A stretch of 32,821 nucleotides of DNA, taken from assembly GCA_948468045.1 (NCBI GenBank), contig CAOKGO010000018.1, forward strand, positions 1-32,821, given 5' to 3'. The notes below the pieces were generated by a model. The model was not told the origin of the DNA, did not search any database, and was given only the letters and a program-made list of their open reading frames with translations. Positions 16,001 through 23,354 of the stretch are shown here, piece by piece. The stretch's first letter is position 1, and each line of letters starts with the position of its first letter. Both the position numbers and the translations under genes were made by a program. This stretch comes from an uncultured Clostridium sp. (GTDB lineage Bacteria > Bacillota > Clostridia > TANB77 > CAG-508).

Positions 16001-16406
16001 AGAAGAAATTGAAGAACAAATTAGAAAAAACTTTAAGATGAAAGGTCTGATCTTAGCAGATGTAAAAATAATAAAAATGAATGATAATACAATATCTTCT
16101 GGAAGTTCTAAACTAGTACCAGCAGCAATTACATCATCAGGTACAGTAAATGAGAAATGGACAAATGGTGTAAATAAAGAAGAATTTAAAATACTGCAAG
16201 ACTATATTGACTTTATAATAAAACAAATAGCAAAAGAAATATTAAGTGGTAAAATTGATTTAAAACCATATAATAAAAATGGAAAAACACCTTGCCAGTA
16301 CTGTGAATACAAAACAATTTGCGGATTTAATACAAGACAAAATAAATATTGCTATATTGACAAAAAATCAAAAGATGATATTATAAAGAAAATGATTTTA
16401 GAATGA
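13063..16406 (+). CDS. addB: ATP-dependent helicase/nuclease subunit AddB (RexB), read through two CGG +1 sites (1113 aa)
   Basis: AddB partners AddA to resect double-strand breaks and recognise Chi. Walker A G-K-P-G-S-G-K-S is at residues 8-15. The nuclease domain begins near residue 885, and the Fe-S cysteines include R-S-C-P-F-S and C-Q-Y-C-E-Y-K-T-I-C. The first frame ends early at 15819. Two skips of a C, at CGG 15796-15798 (codon 912) and at CGG 15806-15808 (codon 915, in frame only after the first skip), give I-D-T-A-T-G-E-E-G-K-Y-L-R-I-I-D-Y-K-S-S, restoring the PD-(D/E)XK active site D-Y-K and a full-length protein. Start ATG 13063 (M-G-L-K-I-I-Y-G); GTG 13054 is in frame upstream. 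The ribosome site is weak. addA is not in the window. Confidence 0.9.
15796..15798 (+). other. CGG +1 recoding site 1 in addB
   Basis: ACT-CGG-A: skipping the C reads GGA as Gly912. Confidence 0.8.
15806..15808 (+). other. CGG +1 recoding site 2 in addB
   Basis: GAA-CGG-T: skipping the C reads GGT as Gly915. This CGG is in frame only if the first site has already shifted. Confidence 0.8.
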
Positions 16407-16436
16407 TGTATTTTGCCCATCTAAAAACACATCATT
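16402..16436. repeat. Short REP-like hairpin overlapping the addB stop (family B-like)
   Basis: AATGATGT (16402-16409) and ACATCATT (16429-16436) flank an 18-19 nt core, the same plan as the elements at 18755, 20170 and 21932. It lies just before the MFS ribosome site. Confidence 0.5.
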
Positions 16437-16462
16437 TAAAATTATTACAAAAAGGGGAAACA

Positions 16463-17758
16463 ATGGAAGAATTAGATAAAATACAAATGAGAAAACGAAA
16501 TATGAAATTATTTCCTATATACAAAAGACTTAGTTGGGATTATATATTTTTCTATACAATAAACTTCTTATTTTTAACACAGGTAAAAAATATAAATCCG
16601 GCAGATGTAGTATTAATAGATTCTTTTTATTATCTATTTGCAATGTTTGCACAAATTCCAGCGACATTTACCATTGAATTTTTAGGCAGAAAAAATAGTA
16701 TTATTATAGGAAATATTTTAAGTTGTCTTTATATGGTAGTAATTATATTTAGTAATAATTTATTTAATCTAATTATTGCTGAAATATTAAGTGCAACTTC
16801 CTTTGCAATAAAAGAAAGTGCAGAGCCAAGCTTATTAAATGAATCTATTCCACAATCAAAGCAAAAAGGCAAAATATTTGCAAGGATTAGCCAAAAGGGT
16901 ATGTCTGGTTATTATATAATAGATGCTATTACTAAAGTTGCAGCAGGATTTTTGTATGATGTGAACCCTTATATACCAATTATTTTATCACTTACAATAT
17001 TATTGATAGCAACATTTTTAGCAATGCTTTTTATAGAACCAGTAAAAAAAGTAAAAACAAAGAAAATAAAAAATACAAGTCAATTAAAAGAAATAAAAGA
17101 AGCATTTAGATTTGTTTTAAGCTCAGAAAGAGTAAAAGGACTTATATTATTTGCATGTGTTATGACAGGACTAATTAGTGTACTTTCAAATTATGAAATC
17201 AGCTTATTAGAAGAGTTAGAAGTTTCAGCAAGTTTACTAGGAATTATATTTGCAATGTTAGAAATAGTATCAGCATTAGCAATCAAAAAGCAAGAAAAAT
17301 TTCACAATAAATTTAGAAATAAATCATTAACTACAATAGGATTTTCAACAATAGGTGCTTGTTTTTTAGCTGGAACAATAGGTGTCATAGCTCTAAAATA
17401 CCCAATAGCAATAACATTTATAATAGCAATTTACATTTTACGATATATTTCTTCAGGAATGTACTATCCATTAATTGAAAAATACTTAAGTAATTTCACC
17501 AATAAAGACATAGATACAAAAATATTTATAGCAAATAATTTATTAAAAAGCATTTCAAGTGCTATAATTGGAATAATGGCATCATTTTTATTAGACAGAA
17601 TGGAAACTGCTTATTGTATGATTATAATGGGAATTATATTTTTCTTATTAATGATATTTGTAAGTAAATTTATGAAAGAAAGAGTAGGTTTAAGACCAGA
17701 AGAATATCCAAAAGAAGAAATAAAATATGATAAAGAGATGACTTTGGATATTAAATAA
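16463..17758 (+). CDS. MFS transporter, paralogue 1 (431 aa)
   Basis: About twelve hydrophobic helices with a central cytoplasmic loop (K-K-V-K-T-K-K-I-K near residue 200), the major facilitator layout. The loop after helix 2 carries E-F-L-G-R-K-N-S, a version of the MFS motif A (G-x-x-x-D/R-R). Start ATG 16463 is chosen because AAAGGGGAAA precedes it; an in-frame ATG at 16403 lies inside the addB stop region without a ribosome site. The protein at 18882-20171 is a clear paralogue of the same length with the same helices and the shared segments L-F-x-x-T-I-x-F-L-F-L-T-Q and A-E-P-S-L-L-N-E-S-I-P. Substrate unknown. Confidence 0.8.
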   Translation: MEELDKIQMRKRNMKLFPIYKRLSWDYIFFYTINFLFLTQVKNINPADVVLIDSFYYLFAMFAQIPATFTIEFLGRKNSIIIGNILSCLYMVVIIFSNNLFNLIIAEILSATSFAIKESAEPSLLNESIPQSKQKGKIFARISQKGMSGYYIIDAITKVAAGFLYDVNPYIPIILSLTILLIATFLAMLFIEPVKKVKTKKIKNTSQLKEIKEAFRFVLSSERVKGLILFACVMTGLISVLSNYEISLLEELEVSASLLGIIFAMLEIVSALAIKKQEKFHNKFRNKSLTTIGFSTIGACFLAGTIGVIALKYPIAITFIIAIYILRYISSGMYYPLIEKYLSNFTNKDIDTKIFIANNLLKSISSAIIGIMASFLLDRMETAYCMIIMGIIFFLLMIFVSKFMKERVGLRPEEYPKEEIKYDKEMTLDIK

Positions 17759-17793
17759 AGGTATTCATTTAAGTTAATTATACACATCTTACA

Positions 17794-17887
17794 CAAATTG
17801 CAAAAGCAAATTTGGCAGGCGAACAAAGACGAGGCATGAAGAGTAATCTAAAAGGTCAAGAATTTTCAATCATGCCTCTTTTGTTCT
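17794..17887 (+). repeat. Family A repeat, copy 2 (without hairpin 1)
   Basis: Hairpin 2 CAAATTGC/GCAAATTTG (about 17794-17816) and hairpin 3 (left arm 17821-17839, right arm 17870-17886) with loop motif AGTAATCTAAAAGGTCA. Ends 21 bp before the pgeF ribosome site. Confidence 0.75.
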
Positions 17888-17921
17888 ATAAGTTTCAAAA
17901 ATCAGCAAAGGAGAGAGAAGT

Positions 17922-18764
17922 TTGGATTTATCAAATGATAATGTGATACATATTAAAAAGAATGGCATAGAATATTTGCAATTTAGAAAATTGCTAGAAT
18001 ATGGAGACTTAATTAATCATGCTTATAGTTTAGGAATTGATAGGAATTATAGAACAGCTAAGATAAACAAGGAAAAACTAGATGCTAAAACATATGAAAG
18101 AACAATCAAAGATTATAAAGAGTTGTGTAATAGCATAGGGTCAAACCTAGAACATTTAGTTAAACCAAATCAAAATCATACAAAAGAGGTAAAAATTGTA
18201 GAAGAAAAGATAAATATAAATGAGCCTGATTTTAATTTAGAACAATATGATAATACAGATGGACTAGTGACAAATAAAAAAGATTTATTACTTGTAACTA
18301 CAAATGCAGACTGTATTTTATTACTTTTCTTTGACCCAATAAAAAAAGTAATTGCAAATGTTCATTCTGGCTGGAAAGGAACTATACAAAGAATTTGTGT
18401 TGAAACTGTAAAGAAAATGAAAAATGAATACGGTTGTGCTCCAAATGACATTATCTGCTGTATTTGTCCAAGCATTAGAAAATGTCACTTTGAAGTAGAC
18501 AAAGAAGTAAAAGAAATCTTTGAACAAGAATTTCAAGAAATTGAAGAAATACAAAATATAATACAAGAAACCCGAAATGGTGAAAAGTGGGAAATAGATA
18601 CAGTGAAAATAAATCAAATATTATTACAAAAAGAGGGGTTAAAGCTAGAAAATATTATAGACAGTAAAATTTGTAATGTATGTAATTCAAATTTAATGCA
18701 TTCTTATCGTGTAGAAAAACAAGAATATGGATTAAACACTGCATTGATTGAAATGAGACAGTAG
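17922..18764 (+). CDS. pgeF: Peptidoglycan editing factor PgeF / multicopper-like purine nucleoside phosphorylase family (280 aa)
   Basis: YfiH/laccase-domain protein. Family members remove misincorporated L-Ser from peptidoglycan precursors, and several act on purine nucleosides. The conserved metal site is visible: T-N-A-D-C-I-L-L (Cys near residue 128), V-H-S-G-W-K-G-T (His near residue 147) and I-C-P-S-I-R-K-C-H-F-E-V (Cys and His near residue 190). Length is typical. The start is TTG 17922, placed after AAAGGAGAG. The left arm of a long hairpin repeat (18755-18786) overlaps the last codons and stop. It lies between two paralogous MFS genes, all on the plus strand. Confidence 0.88.
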   Translation: MDLSNDNVIHIKKNGIEYLQFRKLLEYGDLINHAYSLGIDRNYRTAKINKEKLDAKTYERTIKDYKELCNSIGSNLEHLVKPNQNHTKEVKIVEEKININEPDFNLEQYDNTDGLVTNKKDLLLVTTNADCILLLFFDPIKKVIANVHSGWKGTIQRICVETVKKMKNEYGCAPNDIICCICPSIRKCHFEVDKEVKEIFEQEFQEIEEIQNIIQETRNGEKWEIDTVKINQILLQKEGLKLENIIDSKICNVCNSNLMHSYRVEKQEYGLNTALIEMRQ

Positions 18765-18866
18765 GGACAGGTCTAAAATGTCTCATAAATTCAATATAAT
18801 ATATAGATTATAATTATAAATAGAGTAAATATAAATGAGACATTTTAGACCTGTCCCTACTGTCTC
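18755..18866. repeat. Long hairpin element, family B, copy 1
   Basis: A perfect 32-bp inverted repeat (18755-18786 with 18835-18866) around a 48-nt AT-rich centre. Each arm itself has ends GAGACA/TGTCTC and a GGGACAGGT core. The left arm covers the pgeF stop, and the right arm ends directly at the AAAAAGGAGAG ribosome site of the next gene. Compared with the copy at 20170, an A/T pair in both arms is replaced by G/C, a compensatory change. Confidence 0.85.
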
Positions 18867-18881
18867 AAAAAGGAGAGTAAG

Positions 18882-20171
18882 ATGAGTACAAAAGAAGAAA
18901 AGCAAAAAATGAGAAAAGTAAATATGAAGAATTTCCCAGTTTACAAAGTGCTTGCGTGGGACTACTTATTTTTTTATACAATTGACTTTTTATTTTTAAC
19001 ACAAATAAAAGGGATAAGTAGCTCAGATGTTGTACTAAAAAGCACATTTTATGCTTTTTTTAGTATAATTCTGCAAATTCCAGCAAATATTGTTGTAGAG
19101 TTTTTAGGTAGAAAAAACAGTTTAATTTTAGGAAATATTCTAAATTGCTTTTATATGGTAATTATAATGCTAAGCAGAAACTTATTTGACCTAATATTTG
19201 CTGAACTAATATCTGCAATAGCATTTTCAATAAAAAATATTGCAGAACCGAGTCTATTAAACGAATCAATACCACCATCAAGATACAAAGGAAAAATATA
19301 TTCACGAATAAGTGGCAAGGGAGCAGCTGGTTATTATCTATTTAATGCCATATCTAAAATTATAGCAGGATTTCTATTTGCAATAAATGGCTATTTGCCA
19401 GTTATATGCTCATTAATAGTTCTAATTTTGGCAGTTATTTTATCTTTAGGATTTATAGAACCAATAAAAAAGAAGAAAAGAACAAATAGAGAAATTACAG
19501 GTCAAAAGCAATTAAAAGAGATAAAAGATGGATTTACTTATGTTCTAAAATCAGAAAGACTAAAAGCATTAATCTTGTCTGCTTCATTAATAGCAAGCAT
19601 ATTATCAATTCTAATTAATTATTATGTTAGTTTATATGAAGAATTGAAAATATCTTCTGTGGCAATAGGAATAATAGCTGCAATAGCAGGAATTGCTAGT
19701 TCATATGCTTCTAAAATACAAATGAAGTTTCATAATAAATTTAGGAATAATTCATTAACACTAATATCATTACTGCTTTCTGTTAGTACAATAATAGCAG
19801 GAATATGTGGACTAAAAGCACAACAATATGTTATTTTATTAGCAATTATTATACTAGGTAATCTCATTTATAATTTTGGACAAGGATTGTATTATACATT
19901 AATAGACAAATATTTAAGGAACTTCACAAATGAAAAAATTGATACTAAAATATTTGCAACAAAAAACTTATTTGTAGGAGTATTTAGAGTAATTGCAGGA
20001 CTAATTGCATCATTTTTACTAGACAAAACAACAACTGCATATTCGATGATAATCATAGGAACTATTTTTACAATAGTTTTCATAGTAACACAAAAATACA
20101 TGGAAAATAGAGTTGGATTAAATCCAGACAAATATTCTAATGAAGAAACAAAATATGATGAACTAAAATGA
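18882..20171 (+). CDS. MFS transporter, paralogue 2 (429 aa)
   Basis: Twelve-helix major facilitator protein closely related to the product of 16463-17758: same length, same N-terminal W-D-Y-x-F-F-Y-T-I-x-F-L-F-L-T-Q stretch, E-F-L-G-R-K-N-S motif after helix 2, A-E-P-S-L-L-N-E-S-I-P segment and K-F-H-N-K-F-R-N loop. A tandem duplication that left pgeF between the copies is the simplest origin. The ribosome site AAAGGAGAG (spacing 4) touches the right arm of the long hairpin element, so the hairpin could affect translation. The stop overlaps the left arm of the second such element. Substrate unknown. Confidence 0.8.
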   Translation: MSTKEEKQKMRKVNMKNFPVYKVLAWDYLFFYTIDFLFLTQIKGISSSDVVLKSTFYAFFSIILQIPANIVVEFLGRKNSLILGNILNCFYMVIIMLSRNLFDLIFAELISAIAFSIKNIAEPSLLNESIPPSRYKGKIYSRISGKGAAGYYLFNAISKIIAGFLFAINGYLPVICSLIVLILAVILSLGFIEPIKKKKRTNREITGQKQLKEIKDGFTYVLKSERLKALILSASLIASILSILINYYVSLYEELKISSVAIGIIAAIAGIASSYASKIQMKFHNKFRNNSLTLISLLLSVSTIIAGICGLKAQQYVILLAIIILGNLIYNFGQGLYYTLIDKYLRNFTNEKIDTKIFATKNLFVGVFRVIAGLIASFLLDKTTTAYSMIIIGTIFTIVFIVTQKYMENRVGLNPDKYSNEETKYDELK

Positions 20172-20284
20172 GACACTAGGGACAGGTCTGAAATGTCTCA
20201 TAAATTCAATATATAGATTTTGTAAATAAGATATAAATTAAAGTAAATATAAATGAGACATTTCAGACCTGTCCCTACTGTCTC
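20170..20284. repeat. Long hairpin element, family B, copy 2
   Basis: A 32-bp inverted repeat (20170-20201 with 20253-20284, one mismatch) and a centre similar to that of copy 1. It again spans from the stop of the upstream gene to the ribosome site of the downstream gene. Confidence 0.85.
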
Positions 20285-20301
20285 AAAAGGAGAGTAGAAA
20301 A

Positions 20302-21226
20302 ATGATAATTCCATATAGATTAAATTTAGGAGATACAATTGGTGTTGTGGCACCATGTAACCCAATAATTGGAGATAATATAGAAGAATTAGAAAGCGCT
20401 AGAAAAATAGTAGAAGAAGAGGGATTTAAAGTAAAATATGCAAAAAACATATTTTCTAATACAAATGGTTACAGTAGTACAGCAAAAGAAAAAGCAGAAG
20501 ATATAAACCAAATGTTCCAAGACAAACAAGTAAAAATGATATGGTGTGCAAAAGGTGGGGAGAATTCAAATTCTACATTTGAATACTTAGACTATGAACT
20601 AATTAAGCAAAATCCTAAAATCCTATGTGGATATAGTGATGTAAATTCAATTACTAACATGATAACAGCAAAAACAGGTTTAGTAACATTTAATGGTACA
20701 AACTTTAAAACCATAGCAACAGACCAAACAGATTACAGTTATAAGCAAGCTATAAAAATGTTTGTAGATGCAAGCCAAAAACTAGGAATGCAAGAAGAGG
20801 AAGAATACGAAACAATACAAGCAGGACAAGCACAAGGGGAGCTAATAGGAGGAAACCTAAGTATTATAAAAGGAATGATAGCTGGAAAATACAAATTAGA
20901 TTTTACAGACAAAATATTATTTTTAGAAGAATTTGGACTAGAAACATCACCAGCATTGGCTAGTAATTACTTGTATTATATGAAACAAAATGATATATTC
21001 GAAAAGATAAAAGGTTTATGGGTAGGTTTTTACGAAAATGAAAGAAACATCAGCCTAGAAAAAATTATTTTAGATGTTATTCGGAGATGAATATGATTTT
21101 CCGATTATAAAGTCAAATAATTTTGGACATACAGAAACAAAAATAGTAATACCAATTGGAACAAAAGCAAAAATAGATACAAACCAAAGACAAAAAATAG
21201 AATTAATAGAAAATTGTATCAAATAA
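20302..21226 (+). CDS. S66 family LD-carboxypeptidase, read through one CGG +1 site (307 aa)
   Basis: Serine peptidase of the LdcA/MccF type, which trims L,D bonds in murein tetrapeptides or related substrates. Seen: I-G-V-V-A-P near the start, W-C-A-K-G-G-E, the nucleophile in G-Y-S-D (Ser112) and the Glu region F-L-E-E-F-G-L-E. The first frame stops at 21090. Skipping the C of CGG 21082-21084 turns V-I-R-R-stop into V-I-G-D-E-Y-D-F and adds 47 residues including N-N-F-G-H-T-E, which carries the catalytic His (about residue 276) of the Ser-Glu-His triad. So only the shifted product should be active. Good AAAGGAGAG site before ATG 20302. Confidence 0.87.
21082..21084 (+). other. CGG +1 recoding site in the LD-carboxypeptidase gene
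   Basis: ATT-CGG-A: skipping the C reads GGA as Gly261. Confidence 0.8.
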
Positions 21227-21318
21227 TTACATTGTGTGTTGCAACCTAGAAAGAAAAGATTAAAATAAAGATAGGAGGAATAATCTGTTTAATAAAAATA
21301 GGCAGGTTAAAAAATAAA

Positions 21319-21875
21319 TTGTTTGAAACATGGGAAGAATTAGAAAAATCAATAGTAAATTGCAATAAATGTAAATTGTGTAAAACAAGGCAAAATATAG
21401 TATTTGGTATAGGAAATAAAGAAGCTAAAATAATGTTTATAGGAGAAGGACCAGGGGCAGACGAGGACAGGCTTCGGAGAGCCATTTGTTGGTAGAGCAG
21501 GGAAATTAATGGACATGGCTTTTCAAGTAGTTGGAATAAAAAGAGAAGAGGTATATATTGCAAATATTGTTAAATGTAGACCGCCAGGAAATAGAAATCC
21601 AGAAGATGATGAAGCAGTGGCATGTTTGAATTATTTAAGAAATCAAGTAATGTTAGTAAAGCCAGAAATTATAGTACTTCTTCGGAAGTGTAGCATTAAA
21701 AAACATCTTAGGAAAAGAATATGGAATAACAGCTTCAAGAGGTAAATGGGTTGAGAAAAAGGGAATTAAATATATGCCTACTTGGCACCCAGCAGCATTA
21801 CTACGTGATGAAACAAAAAAGATTGACTTTATAAATGATTTAAAATTAATAGTAAATTCTCTAACCTTAAACTAA
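21319..21875 (+). CDS. udg: Family 4 uracil-DNA glycosylase, read through two CGG +1 sites (about 184 aa)
   Basis: Iron-sulfur uracil-DNA glycosylase that excises uracil from DNA. The Fe-S cysteines fit the family spacing: C-x2-C (near residues 15-18) and C-R-P-P-G...C. Motif 1 is G-E-G-P-G-A-D-E-D and the last motif is H-P-A-A-L-L-R. Two in-frame CGG codons break the frame: 21475-21477 (Gly53 of the G-E-P-F-V-G-R-A-G motif) and 21683-21685 (Gly122 of L-L-G-S-V-A-L). Skipping the C at both gives an uninterrupted protein that ends at the TAA 21873-21875. The start is uncertain: AGGAGG at 21273-21278 has no good in-frame start near it, and TTG 21319 is the best choice. Confidence 0.87.
21475..21477 (+). 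other. CGG +1 recoding site 1 in udg
   Basis: CTT-CGG-A: skipping the C reads GGA as the conserved Gly53. Confidence 0.82.
21683..21685 (+). other. CGG +1 recoding site 2 in udg
   Basis: CTT-CGG-A: skipping the C reads GGA as the conserved Gly122. In frame only after the first shift. Confidence 0.82.
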
Positions 21876-21931
21876 CCAGTCAAATAATTGACATATATAA
21901 GAAGCTAATATAAAATACAGAAAAGTAATAA

Positions 21932-21965
21932 AATGTCCTAAAAGAAACGTCCCCAACAGGACATT
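21932..21965. repeat. Short REP-like hairpin before the gltA-like gene (family B)
   Basis: AATGTCCT (21932-21939) and AGGACATT (21958-21965) flank a core with ACGTCCCC. The ribosome site AGGAGAAGG follows at once. Confidence 0.65.
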
Positions 21966-21982
21966 AGGAGAAGGAATATAAA

Positions 21983-23243
21983 ATGGAGAAAGTAAAAGAA
22001 AAATCAGAATATTGTTTAAATTGTAAAGTAAAGCCTTGTTCTATAAAAGGGTGTCCCTTAGGAAATCAAATTCCACAATTTATAGAACAAATTAAACAAG
22101 AAAACTACAAAAAAGCATATGAAATATTAGCTCAAACAACAGTATTACAAGGGGTTTGTGGAAGAATTTGTCCACATCAAAAACAATGCCAAGGCTCATG
22201 TGTAAGAGGAATAAAAGGTGAACCAGTATCAATAGGCGAATTAGAAGCATTTGCTTTTGATAAGATAATAGAAGATGCCAATAGCTTATTAAATTGCTAC
22301 AAAGATGAAATAAACAATAATAAAACTAATAAAAAAGTAGCGGTAATTGGTGGAGGACCAGCAGGGCTAACAGCAAGTAGTTTTTTAGTTAAAGGCGGAG
22401 CAAATGTAACAATATATGAAAAATATGATTATTTAGGTGGTCTATTAATGCATGGAATACCAGAATTTAGATTGCCAAAGGAAATTGTTAAAAAAACGGT
22501 AGACAAAATTTTAAATTTAGGAATTGAAGTAAAATATAATCAGCAATTAGGTAAAAACTTATTTTTAAAGGATTTGCTAGATGAATATGATGCCATTTTT
22601 TTAAGCATAGGTGCTAATAAATCATCAAAAATGGGAGTTAGTGGAGAAGAATTACAACGGTGTTATTGGTGGAAATGAACTTTTAGAATATAATTTACAT
22701 CCTAATTATGATGGTAAAACAGTAGCTGTAATTGGTGGTGGAAATGTAGCAATGGATTGTGCAAGAACAATTAAAAGGCTAGGTGCAAAAGATGTAAAGA
22801 TAATTTATAGAAGAGCTAAAGAACAAATGCCAGCAGAGCCAAAAGAAATAGAAGATGCACAAAAAGAGGGAATTGAATTTTTATTTCAGAATAATATAGT
22901 AAAAATAATGGGAAAAGAAAAAGTAGAAAAAGTAGAATTAATAAAAACACAATTAGTTGAAAAAGAAAATGAAAATAGGTTAGTACCAGTTAATGTTGAG
23001 GGAAGCAATTATGAATTAAAAGTGGACAATATTGTTATGGCATTAGGGTCTAAAGTAGAAAATTATGTACAAGAACTAGGACTAAAAACAACAAAGTGGG
23101 GAACTATTGAAATAAATGAAAATTATCAAACGTCTAATCCTAAGATATTTGCAGGTGGAGATTTAGCAGGAGTAAAATCAACAGTTGCATGGGCAGCATA
23201 TTCAGGAAGAGAAGCAGCAAAAAATATATTGAAAGAAGCATAG
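21983..23243 (+). CDS. gltA: Glutamate synthase small subunit-like NAD(P)-dependent oxidoreductase, read through one CGG +1 site (419 aa)
   Basis: Flavoprotein of the GltD/GltA type, which passes electrons from NAD(P)H via FAD. The N-terminal Fe-S cysteines (C-L-N-C, C-S-I-K-G-C-P-L-G, C-G-R-I-C-P) are followed by the FAD-binding V-A-V-I-G-G-G-P-A-G-L (about residue 120) and, after the shift, by the NAD(P)-binding V-A-V-I-G-G-G-N-V-A-M-D and a late F-A-G-G-D. The first frame stops at 22678 shortly after CGG 22658-22660. Skipping its C gives E-E-L-Q-G-V-I-G-G-N, the usual G-V motif, and continues to 23243. No large subunit gene is nearby, so the exact electron acceptor is unclear. ATG 21983 follows AGGAGAAGG. 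Confidence 0.87.
22658..22660 (+). other. CGG +1 recoding site in the gltA-like gene
   Basis: CAA-CGG-T: skipping the C reads GGT as Gly226. Confidence 0.82.
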
Positions 23244-23293
23244 AAAAAATATAATAGATAGGAAACCTCAGTAGAGGCTGGGATTAACCAAAA

Positions 23294-23339
23294 CAAATAC
23301 CCTAAATAAGTTTTTTGCAAAATTTATTTGGGGTATTTG
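23294..23339. terminator. Bidirectional terminator between convergent genes
   Basis: CAAATACCCTAAATAA (from 23294) pairs with TTTATTTGGGGTATTTG (23323-23339). It serves gltA (plus) and the SNF2 gene (minus). Confidence 0.75.
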
Positions 23340-23354
23340 TGTATAATAACTGAG

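Noticed and set aside
21509..21745. Separate small gene inside the glycosylase region
   Set aside because: It is the middle third of udg, between its two CGG shift sites.
22611..23243. Separate second oxidoreductase gene
   Set aside because: It is the 3' part of the gltA-like gene; there is no ribosome site before it and the domains continue across the CGG site.
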